From: Cyclina sinensis
Lineage: Eukaryota; Mollusca; Bivalvia; Venerida; Veneridae
Assembly: GCA_012932295.1 (NCBI GenBank)
Contig: JAAONU010000014.1
Location: forward strand, 40,222,770 to 40,286,769
Reading direction: 5' to 3'
DNA length: 64,000 bases
Shown: positions 47,324 through 58,113 of the stretch, in pieces
Position numbering within the stretch: the first letter of the stretch is position 1
How the letters are laid out: each line of letters opens with the position of its first letter
Translations under genes and position numbers: made by a program
The notes under the pieces: model-generated
Databases searched by the model: none
Told to the model about the DNA's origin: nothing
The model's input: only the letters and a program-made list of their open reading frames with translations

Positions 47324-50300
47324 GTAAGTAGCATAAGTAACATGTGATCGTCATTGTCTTGAATAAACTGTTCAAGTATAAAACGTAAGAAAGAATACTT
47401 AACTATGTTATGTTTGCCACATACATATCATTTATATCTCTATCAGAAAATAAGATTAATTGAATAGAGAGCAGATTTTTAAAAATTCTACAAACAATAG
47501 TAAAATTCGAATGAAACATATATTTTTAGATTTCTTAAGTGAGTATTTAACTAACAATAATTGTTTTATAGCAGCGGTGTGCACAAGCAGATTATTCACA
47601 CACAAACATTTTAAGAATTAGATTAAAGGATTATGAATACATAGAAGACTACGGCGAGCATGAAGTCTACACATCTGATGCTGAAACGGAAAGTTCGGCA
47701 TCATATATAATCAATGATGGTAGAGCAATTCTTGAAAGAAATTTACAAAGGTGTAAAAATGAAAAAGCCAATTTGATGGAAGAATTATATGAATATAAAA
47801 CTGAAAAGCAACAACAGCAGTTACGATGGCGACTTTGGTTTCGTGATCTAGTCAAGGAACACGAAATAGATATTGAAACGGCACAGGTTAAAAATGCATC
47901 CCTACGTAAGAAGCTGAGGTTGCAATCAAAATTGTTAAATGAAGAAATCACTCAGCTTATTAATGAACGATACGTATATACGAACGAAAAAGAAAAAGAA
48001 CTACGTTTGCTTAACACTCAGCTTAACCATGCACGAAAAGAGCTTGAAAGAACAAAGACCGAGCTAAGGAAAACGAAGGAAGAAAGTGATCTCCAATATA
48101 GCAGGGCGTATTACACTGAGACAGGCACGGAAAGGAATAATCTAGAAACGAGACTCCCACCTCAATTTACTTACGAGATGATTAACAATAAAATATTTGG
48201 CTATAAGCCTTTGCAAACTGAAGTTGAAAAGTCAAACAAGTTGTTTGCCGTGGATGAATGGTCACGGCAAGTTTTTACATATGGAAAAGATAGAACGCCT
48301 GAACTAGGAATCACACAATTCAATAAACACAAACATTCTGAACAAAACAAAGAAAGAAACAAAGAAAATGTCACTCAAATCGAACGATTAAACGTAAAAG
48401 TGCAAAAGTTAGAAAAAGAGCTTGAAAGCCGAGATTTGAAATTAAAACAACAAGACAAAATGTTAAAAGAAAGAGAATCTACACAACATGAAAACATTAA
48501 ATTATACAATCAGTTGGAACTTAAGGAAAGTAAAGTTCGGCAGCTCAATGAACATGTCGCTGTATATACCAGAAAGATCAAAGAACTAGAGGATCTGTTA
48601 AGAAAGACTGGAGAGCCAGGTGTTAGGGAAACAGAACTTCGTCAAGATTTAAAGAAAAGAGACAATAAGATATCTGAACAAAGAAATCAGCTTAAAGCAA
48701 ATGTAACCAGATTGAAGGAATTAGAGGATCAATTAGATGAAACAACATCTATTAGAGACAATGAGCGAAAAAGAAGACAAGATCTGGAAAGAAAAACAAA
48801 ACAAATAGAAGCAAGAATTCAAACACTGGAGCAAGAAAATGATATAGCAGCCAATTTACAAAGACAAAAAATAGAAAGACTCCAGAAGGATCTCGATCGG
48901 CGTAATTTGATTAAAGAAGATGTTACAGTGAGAATGGCTACGAGAACAGCAGAAACAGAAAAAGAAAGGGAACTTAGACGAGAATTAAAGATAAAAGATG
49001 ACAAGCTTTCCGAACAAAGTTTACATCTGCAACAAGTTCTTTCAAAATTGGAAGACACAGAAGCAAAACTGGAAAACAGTGAAAGAGACTTCGAGCGACG
49101 TTCTAAACAACTTCTTGACGACAAAGATAAAGTCAGTAAAAAGAAAATTAAAGATTTAGAGCGAGCTAATGATTTAACTGCCAACGAACAAAACAAAAAA
49201 ATAAAACAGCTTCAAGACGACCTTGAAAACCGTGACAAAAAGGTTAAAGAATTGGAGGAAAGGTTAAGATATACAAAAGGGGAAGGTTTGATTAGAAACG
49301 ATTTTGGCAATGCTTCAAGTCAAAAGGAAAAGATGATATCTAAATTAGAAGATCAGTTAAACCAAGCCTTGATTAAATTGAAGAAAACTGAGACAGAACT
49401 AGAGGAAACAAAGACAAGGTAATTGACATATATTACATACTATACGTAAGGTGGTTTCATTCTCGCAGTTGTATAGATTAATATTTTCACAAATGTAGGT
49501 TCATCTTTTATTGCCAACTACCTGAAAAATAACTATAATCAAATCGTCTTTTTGTTCATTTTTAAGTCAATTGTTGACTGCATGAAAAGTTCGAAGCTTG
49601 TGTGATACTGTAATTTTGAAACTACATCTTCTTGATATCTTCGATATTAGAAAGTGCTACGATGTAAACCCGAATGCCTGATTTCATTTTGTAGACTAAG
49701 TAAGTCGCTGGGTGACAAACTGACTGATAATAATCCAAACGTAGCTGACCTCAGTGACAAAAACCGTCCCGTCAAGCTTGCGGAAAGGTATGGTGAGCTT
49801 TACGACAACCAGTGGACTGATGCATTTGAGATTCTTAACAAATACTATGACAACGAAGAAAATACGATTGTTGCACTTCTGGAGATCTTGAAGGTAACAT
49901 ATGTGAAATTTTGTTATCATAATAAAAAAGAAGGTGGTACACATCATCTGTTCATGACAAAAAAATACCATAAATGTTAATTTTCTTATTTTAAGTTAAC
50001 TGAAATAAATAACATATAAACCCATTTAGTCTCCTTAATATTCTTGTAGAGACTTTTGAATTGTAATGGTCTGATATTTTCAACTTTTCTTAACTGTTAA
50101 ATCTTACGATAGTAAGTTTTTGGCTTTTATTTCTACCATTTTTAATTTTCCATAAACAAAGACCAAAACTGACACTGATTTTTTTCAAATATTTATCATG
50201 TATTGTTCCTGATTATGTCTTTTTCAGGATGTCATGGGTTTCTGTAATTCGACAGGGTCCAAACAAATGAAGGATTTACAAAGTATCCTTGGATTTTCAG

Positions 50301-53063
50301 GCATTCCTGTACGAATGTATGCCGTGATAGTAAACTATTTCTGTGTATAGAGCTACTTAATAGAAAATAAGTCATTGCTTTTTACTTTTAAAGTAAAACG
50401 ATATTTTATTAATGGTACTCATGCATAATGTTACTCAAACATTTATTGCTATTTCTATCATTATATTATGATCGTTTATGGTTATTGATAGTTCATAATG
50501 TACTAGAGAATCAGCTGCATACACATATGTATTAAGCATTCAATACAGTCTGAAGTAGAATATTTAGCATAATATGCGAGATATCCCGTATATAGTATAT
50601 AAATATTTTTAAAAAAATATTGTTGTTATATAAATTAAACTTTTGAATTATATAATCGAAGACTTATGTACTTTGAATAATTCCATGAGTTTCTGAAGAC
50701 ATTTTCGCAATTTTATCTATTTTCCTCTTGAAACATTTATTGCAAATACAATCGGTACATGTAACGTTATCTAATCAATTGAATCAATTGTTTTAATTGT
50801 TTTTAGGTCGAAGATATTCCAACGGACGTTCGCAAACACTTGAAAGATTGCAGGAAGGCAATGGGATTGATAACTGTAAGGAACCTGTATCAGGTAAATG
50901 TATAGAAAATTGTAAACACTAGTAAATGTCTACGTAAGAAAGGATAAAAGTCTCAAGCACCTAGGATAGGTGGTTGAGCTATACTTGTTGTTCATATGTC
51001 TCTTCGTTCATTGGATAAAACTAGGGATGTGAGTGAACAATCGAAGGTTAGGACCCAATTTTGAACGTTCAAGTGTATTTCGAGCATTCGAATGTTTGGA
51101 AATGGAATATAACATTTTGACTGTTTTACCTATTTTGTTTTTATAAAAAATGAAATTATAAAGTGTTGAAAAGGTGGGCAGGTGAATTTAAACCTAGTGT
51201 TGCTTTAACTATTACCTGTGGCCAGTAGACCGTAAACATGCATCGTCTCATGTGGGTGGCCTGTTTAAAACTAAAGATACTGGTATGTCCGTGTCAAATA
51301 GAGTGTCCAGTTAGGAGTCAAACTTAGAGACAGAATGTGTCACAATTGAACTATAATTGAACTTTTTGGCCCTTTTTTGGTTTGATTTACTCTCTTGCAA
51401 AATCACCTAACAATTCATATCTATATCACAAATGATCATGTCATCTACAGTTTCTTTAAACGTTTAGAAGCGCTTCCAACGTTTGCTTGTCCGATAAAAG
51501 CGTCAGGTACACCTTTCCAACGTTACAATTTCGTACCCTGGAACCAGCAGCATCTTACGCGATCACCTTCATAGACGTCATCCTATTCACGAATTATCCA
51601 TTAAAAATGCGACAAATAAATAATAGCCATATTTTGCGCTTGCTATTAATTTCATTTTCTTTTCGATCTCAGTATAAATTTAAACAGAAACGCGAATTAC
51701 TCAATACTGATACCGGATACCAAGAAATACTCTGTGTGTCCGTGGATTGGAAACACTCGAATCCTATCGATTTCATAGTTTTTGAGTATGAGTTATAAAA
51801 CGTTCGAATGCAAAATGATTCGAATTTTCAAATGCTAAATTGAACCAATTTTGCCATCCCAAGATAAAACCCATACTGGATATTAATGCCATTCTGGAAA
51901 CATTATGGGGTTTCATTTTGTTTTCTGTACAGGAATATCTGTCACACCTGAAGAGGTCTGCTCATGAAAAACTAAAGAAGGCGACGGAAGTTCCTGCATA
52001 TGTTAGGGAATGCCTTGAACTATGTTGGCTTATGGTAGTAAGTATCTAACTGGAACGTAAAACATTCCTATTTTCATTTAAATCTAGAAATGAGGGACAT
52101 TTCCTGATAACAAATTATCTCCCTTACTCAGGTAACATCAGAGGTAGACCAAATCGTAAATTGGTCCTTTCCGTTGGAATCCTGTTTCTTTATCCTTGTT
52201 TCTCTTTGTGAAAGTCTTGACTTTTAGTTTTGAAAATTGTCACGTATATTAAATAAAAAGTTAAAATTATCAAAAAACAAACATAATTGTGTTAACAAAA
52301 CATGTTGCTAAACAAAATGTGTAATCGGACTACATAGTTGCAAATAATTTGACTTAATTATCACCATACAAAAAAAAGAACGATGAAATCAGACGAATCC
52401 AAATGAAAGGACCAATGTAACATCAGAGAGTATTCAGGATAGATAATCTACTAATGTTCCCCATTATGATATACTTGTCGGGGAAAAACATTAAATTTTC
52501 ATTTTATGAAAAATATCAATCATTTATGTAAACATAAGTAAATAGTTATTCATATGGTGTTATGCACTTTTTCACCAAGAGATTCTATCAATATTTATAT
52601 CTGTAAATATAACTTTTATCTTAAGCGTTTTTTTAATATCTCGGAAAATGGTATTATCTAAAAAAATATGAATTATATTAACTAAGTGATAGGTATCAAT
52701 TAAGTTTGCAGTGCCCTTTCTAGAAACAGAAACTAGATGTATTTGTTGTTAAGATTCTATAAAAGAAATCTTTCACGGCAAATTCAATTTTCTAAGAAGT
52801 TTGATGTATCAATATCCGATTTGGAAAATATATTGAATATCTTTTTTGCGGTGCTCTTTGAAATAATTCTTCTTCTTCAGATTCAAGACCCACCAGTTGT
52901 GTTGGCTCCCGTGGCCAAGCAAGGTTCCAGACTTAATACCGACTTGTTCAAGCCGTACACTAAGACAGGGTCCTTTGTAGAGTTCACAGTATGGCCTGCA
53001 CTGCTTCTGCATGATGGAGGCCCAGTTCTGGCCAAAGGCGTAGCTGAAGGCTTTGGAAAGTAA
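47276..53063 (+). CDS. MIEAP (mitochondria-eating protein)-like gene D, complete
   Basis: Coding exons 47276-47323, 47572-49418, 49695-49893, 50228-50308, 50807-50893, 51933-52037 and 52881-53063 sum to 2550 bases, 849 codons plus stop, with all phases compatible. Residues 1 to about 100 are acidic, then about 530 residues are Glu/Lys/Arg-rich coiled coil, then the MIEAP C-terminal domain (NRPVKLAERYGELYDNQW, CLELCWLMV, VWPALLLHDGGPVLAKGV). Family knowledge places MIEAP in mitochondrial quality control through cardiolipin-associated assemblies; that this clade-specific copy does the same is inference. No signal peptide or membrane helix is seen. It is the only visibly intact full-length copy here. 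Confidence 0.85.
47572..49418 (+). CDS. Gene D, coiled-coil exon
   Basis: Acceptor TTTTATAG, 615 codons plus two bases, ending TELEETKTR at donor gtaatt. There is no in-frame Met before 47776, which supports a start in the previous exon. The coil is half the length of gene B's and lacks its 112-residue repeats. Confidence 0.8.
49695..49893 (+). CDS. Gene D, MIEAP domain exon 1
   Basis: 199 bp, with SKSLGDKLTDNNP and NRPVKLAERYGELYDNQW; donor gtaaca. Confidence 0.85.
50228..50308 (+). CDS. Gene D, MIEAP domain exon 2
   Basis: 81 bp, DVMGFCNSTGSKQMKDL onward. The donor is gtacga, weaker than in A and B, but the length match fixes it. Confidence 0.75.
50807..50893 (+). CDS. Gene D, MIEAP domain exon 3
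   Basis: 29 codons with DVRKHLKDCRKAM and ending NLYQ; one codon shorter than in A and B. Confidence 0.8.
51933..52037 (+). CDS. Gene D, MIEAP domain exon 4
   Basis: 35 codons, EYLSHLKRSAHEKLKKA to CLELCWLMV, donor gtaagt. Confidence 0.8.
52881..53063 (+). CDS. Gene D, MIEAP terminal exon
   Basis: Acceptor CTTCTTCAG. 60 codons ending GVAEGFGK and TAA at 53061-53063. It lacks the basic Ser-rich tail of gene A. Confidence 0.85.
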   Translation: MQDPPVVLAPVAKQGSRLNTDLFKPYTKTGSFVEFTVWPALLLHDGGPVLAKGVAEGFGK

Positions 53064-53064
53064 A

Positions 53065-53132
53065 GAAACAGCACTAATAACACTTGAAACAGCACTAATA
53101 ACACTTGAAACAGCACTAAGAACACTTGAAAC
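53065..53132 (+). repeat. 21-bp tandem repeat in the gene D 3' UTR
   Basis: Three units of AGCACTAATAACACTTGAAA begin just after the stop codon. Confidence 0.85.
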
Positions 53133-54014
53133 AAAGGATGAAAGGGGTAAAAATCATTCAGACTATGGAGTCGTCCTTTAAAAACAAGGGCTGTTAGTCT
53201 TAAATGAAATGTACATAAAGCAGTGTGTGCACAAGCTAAAAATGGTGAAATAAGGTCTGCAGTTGTAAACAATATCTGTGATACATAGATGACTGAAACT
53301 GTGTTGTATACAATAACTTTGTTTATCAACAAATAATTAGTTTTAATACTTAATATATTTGTGCTCTTTGGTCTGAGTGTGTATCTGCGTGTGGATGTCT
53401 ATTAGTTCAGAGGTTTTGTTGTATTAATATTATTCAGCTTCTTTGATGCCAGTTTTTATCGAATTTATCGATGTAAGATAAACTCTTGCGTAACAGAGCC
53501 AAAATGTCTGTGCAGTACTGATTATTGACCGCAACTTTTGGAAACTTAACATTATTCTTTTATTCTTATTTATGATTTGAACTTTATTTTAAGAAAAGGA
53601 AAAAGCTTCACCATAAAGGACGTATTCAAGTCAAACTGTTTCACTGTTTACTTATATCTTGCATAAGGCACAGCTTAATAATTATTAACCAAGCACTGCT
53701 CTAGCTCATTTTGAAGCAGAGTAAGATCCGATGAAGGTGTGCAAGGGTAGCAGACGGGTACAGAAGACTTGCGACCTGTCTTCAAGTTATTTTTATTTTC
53801 TGTATGAAGGTTTAGTTATTCAGGCATACATATTAAATAGACTTCAAAGTTTGACATTGTATGTAACTCAAATAGCGCTTTACCAGTCACATATTAGAAT
53901 CCATTTTAGAACAGAAGGAGAAAAACTGGTATATGACTTCTTTTTTCTTATTTCAAAATTGTTAATGAAACAATAAGATAGGGCAAAATAATATAAAAAG
54001 GCTAAAATACATAG

Positions 54015-55917
54015 CAGGAAATTTGCGGTTTGTTTTTTCGACTGTACTAAAGAAATGAGAAGCAGACGAAAATCTAAGTCACTTCAAACTAAGAATTAAT
54101 GGTGTGATTGAAGTGGCTCTTAGTTTTTAAAAGAATCATTTGTACTGATTTTTTCATAAAATTTAAAAGTAAATTATGCATATATTTTGATCATTAATGT
54201 TTTCAAGGTCACATTGTAAAACAAAACCTATTTTATTGCAACCATCATTTGTTATCATTTGTTGTAAAGCGGTACGTTTTGCAAATAGAATATTCGAGAA
54301 AATAGGTCGTAAGTAATTCACAGTCTGATGAAATCATGAATATTGATGTAAAGTTTCTCTGCTTTGATATATTTCATCTGTCATTCACTTCATTTATGTT
54401 CAAATAGCATTTCATGGCAATTTTATATATTATGCTTATTTATGTTTTGAACTTGAAATAATTAGCAATTATAGTCATTTTGGTTGCTGCAAAAAACAGC
54501 AAGACCCTTAAAACCGTAGATCATCATCATATGCAGTGTCTAAATAAAGATGATCGCTTGTTTTTATCATTTTTCACACTGTCTTGGCTAGCAGATCATT
54601 ATCAATTTCTTTATCTATAAAGTCAATGAACTTAATAGCCATTATATTCTTCTCCTTTTGTTTGTATAGAAACCTCATTACTACAATCATCATCATCATC
54701 ATCGTCGTCATCATCATCATACGGAAAAACAGCAAGTACCAGCAGCAGAAAAAAGAGTTCCTATTTCAAACATTTTTAGCACATTCATCTTGTCTTCGTA
54801 CTTTCAAAATGACTCCCTTCCAACTTAGTGGGGAAGACATGTTGATTTTTGTGTTTGCTCAATATATTGTTGTTGTTTTGTTGTTGTTTTTTAGGTTTTT
54901 TGGGGGTTGTTGTTGTTGTTTGGGTGAAAGAAGTAAAACAGGTTGTACTAGGAATAATTATATCTGTTTCAATAGTCGAGATATCAAGATAAAAGAGCTT
55001 TATATGCCATGATCGGACATATTGACGCTTACAGCTCCACTTCAAGAGGATTTGTGTTTTTAGGATAAAGTTCAATTCAAATACCACTCGCTGAAAAGAC
55101 GTATAATGTAGAAACTTTGTAACGCTCTTTGTTTGTTCTTTTTTCTAATATAACATATCTCGCAATCATCATACTAACATGTATAACATATTTATCTTAA
55201 CAGATTGAACACGATGGCCTTGGTTTTATAATACAATTTTATCATTAAATGAAAATATCAGAAAACCAAATGTTATATATATTTTCCTTTATTATAAAAG
55301 CATGAACTTTTGCAACGATTCTGTTGATCTCTGTAGATTTTGTAATTTCGATATGGTTCATTTAAGTTTATGATCCAATATTAGGTTAAAGCATTGAAAT
55401 TATGTATGACGGTCTCTTCAGGTACATTTTTAACAATTTCATACTTTTCTAAGAGTGCCCTTCTTTCAAGCTGACATTAAGATCTTTGGCCATATTTTCT
55501 TAAATTAGAGAGTTAAAACAATGGGCTTTGATAAAGCCATATTCTTTATAAATATTATATATTATTATACATTGCCTTTTTTTCGGATTCAGGCAAACGT
55601 TTATCCAATATCTTGACATAAGTTCGTTTTCTTTTTCTTTTAATTTTCGATTTTTACTTATAGAAAGACTTAAAACTTTGACCCGTCAGCTCTTTCTTTG
55701 ATTTAATTAAGCTTACAATACCGGCGCATTTATGAAAGGCAGATGTATTTATCTTTTATTCTTTATGGGCCAATCCAACTGTTGTTTTCTGTTATAATAT
55801 AATGTGTCAGTTTATAATTAAACAGTACAATTCATCATAGTTGTATCTGTATCTTTTCTTTGTTTACAAATTTATCTTTAAAATGACAGAATTGATAGAA
55901 AATGACTGATAAATAAC
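54015..55917 (+). repeat. Gene D 3' flank, duplicate of 30157-31377
   Basis: Collinear with 30157-31377 except for about 770 extra bases at 54343-55112, which include an (ATC)n run (54685-54720) and a GTTGTTGTTTT-rich tract. No gene is visible between 53064 and 57768. Confidence 0.75.
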
Positions 55918-56550
55918 AGCATGGCTATTCAACGGTATAGAGATGCCCTTTATATACGGCCTTAGGCTGGAGCACTCCCTCCTTGACGATAGTGTGCGTT
56001 CTCACACTGCAAGGGTTGCCCAAGAGTACTTGGATAGAGACGGGATCGATTCATTGCAGTAACCGCTCTCCGGAATAAAACCGACAGAACACCATTTTCA
56101 ATTACCTACAGCTAGCGATTTCGGCACGGTAAGTCTAGGCAAGAACTACAAGGGTCGTGGCACCATGCTAGACTTTGAATAGAGTAGAGTGGTCCAAAAG
56201 TATCATCTAGAACTTGATTGCCAGGCGCTGGATAAAGGCTTTTGATAAAAATAAGAAAATGACCCCCAGTCGATAAAATCCCTGATTCCCATTGTCATCT
56301 TGTCCATTATGTTTAAAGATCCCTAAACATCAACAAATGGATAAATCAGCCACTAATTATTTCAAAAAACCAACAAAATAACAACTATAGCCCACCTATA
56401 CCTACCTATCTACCTACCTACCTACTTCTCTGTAGGTATATACCTGGTGCTTTGCCAACTTTGGGTTGTGCATTAAATAGTTTTTAAGGTAGCATAAACC
56501 ATGGCAAAAATGTTTTAATTCGATTTTAATTTTACTAAACGGTTTTAACA
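55916..56550 (+). repeat. Truncated Tc1 fossil and flank
   Basis: Contains only the 3' half of the Tc1 transposase (LDDSVRSHTARVAQEYLDRD, then a stop) and the downstream sequence shared with 42587-43210. A (CTAC)n run lies at 56400-56430. Confidence 0.7.
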
Positions 56551-57768
56551 AAACTTCTATATCGCTATACTAGTATTGCTAGTGTTAAGAAAAGCTTGGA
56601 TAGTATGCTTTCCTGTTTTTATGGTATCATAAACCATAACACACAATGTTTATATTTATTGTTTATGTTTATTTTGATAAACAAAATTGACAAAACTTAC
56701 GAGAAAACAAACTTACACTCGTGATTTACGAGAATTTCATTTATCTTTGTAATCCAAATAGAAAAGAATGTAATTGATCAGCTTTGATAGAAAAAAAAAA
56801 CCCTTCAAATTGTACCCCCTGTTATCATTACTCATAATGCTGATTCTAATATTTTTGTCTTTACCTTAAAACCGACTTGACTATGACTTTATGCCTTCTC
56901 AAAGAAAACCGACCGAAGGTCATGGAAAAGTCAAGGAATTTTGTAAGTGCTTAGTGACATTTGAAAACTGAGCAAAACTCAACCTGAAATATTTAAAATT
57001 TAGGCTGAGGTCTAAGTATTGAATTTGTTTTAAAAAAGCAAAAGAAAGAATAAAACAGTTTGGCTAAATAGTTTGTTACTAAAAAATTTTGGTTAGAACT
57101 ATAATCATGTCACTCTTCGAAGAAAAAGTAAAAAGAAAATGTAGAAACAATTCATCAAAACACTATAAATATACAACATATTCATCATTTTATCATAATT
57201 AAAGGTGCTGAGGGCTGGTTGTTAGGGAGGATGGAGGCCAACATTTATTAATCTTGCTCATAGATAAAAGATTAAGTTTCGGCAAAAAAGAAAAATTTGG
57301 TCAGGAAAATTAAACTTTGTTAGGTAAAAGTCAGGGAATTTCTTTTCCTTCGCTATGTGTGAACCCTGTGATAACAGGAAAATTCTTCTAATTTTGGATG
57401 TCAAAATTAGTCTTATTTTGCTTGTAATCTTCCCTTTTTAATCAAATGCGTCATATAAAGAAAAAAGTAACCATGATAATGTGTTACTAATACAAAACAA
57501 TACAATACATATTGGTTGGATATTCAACACTTCACTCTTTTTACAACGCTGAAAATCGAAACATGTCTATAAAGGATCAATTTTAATGAATAATTTGCTT
57601 TGAAACTATAAAACTGTAAGCAATTGTACGTACACAAAATGAATGCAGGCAGAAATTTCGATGAGAATTTTAAATCAATCGGTTTTGTACTGAAGGACAT
57701 GAAACCCGTTCGGTCAAAAAAATTTTCGTTGTATTGATCGAATTCATTATACATTTTATGATAATTAG

Positions 57769-58019
57769 ATTCAGTCTCCACCTCTTTGCATCGCTTTTGG
57801 GTCGCCTGACCATGGTGAAGCCTTTAACACTGAACTTTACAGACCGTACACAAAAAGTGGGATTATGGTGTCTGGCCGCCATTACTCCTTCACAAGAATG
57901 GTCCGGTACTCGTAAAGGGAGTCGTACAGGGAATGGAGTCTTCGGAATCGGATTCCGAAGTTCCACGGTTGTCTTCTAAAACAGCAGACACAATGACCCC
58001 GTCGTCGAAAATTTTATAA
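57769..58019 (+). pseudogene. Diverged, broken MIEAP terminal exon (E)
   Basis: After an acceptor-like AATTAG the frame reads IQSPPLCIAFGSPD and FNTELYRPYTKSG, then jumps frame to VWPPLLLHKNGPVLVKGV. Compared with A, about 10 bases are missing between the two blocks. It then runs on through an Asp/Glu/Ser stretch (MESSESDSE) to TAA at 58017, longer than the other copies. No other exon of this copy was found. The far end overlaps the cadherin exon on the other strand. Confidence 0.7.
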
Positions 58020-58113
58020 CTGTCAGTTGTGTCAAAGTCAGTTGTGTCAAGGTCAGTTGTGTCAAAAAAATTAATCCTCTCGGAGGGAGTAGATCGGATG
58101 TTGTACAAGCGCA
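57890..58113 (-). CDS. Cadherin gene, last coding exon
   Basis: Acceptor TTTAATCAG, starts in phase 1, and ends at TGA (57890-57892). It contains a threefold DTTD motif (DTTDLDTTDFDTTD) and the acidic SESDSEDS. The final 50 or so codons are antisense to MIEAP relic E. Confidence 0.65.

Noticed and set aside
51487..51798. 103-codon ORF between gene D exons
   Set aside because: Lies wholly within an intron bounded by well-matched exons; no family recognised.
52883..53332. 149-codon minus-strand ORF
   Set aside because: It is antisense to the gene D terminal exon and extends into its 3' tandem repeat; the plus-strand frame has the domain evidence.
57734..57979. 81-codon plus-strand ORF over relic E
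   Set aside because: It uses the third frame, which is neither of the two MIEAP-like frames.
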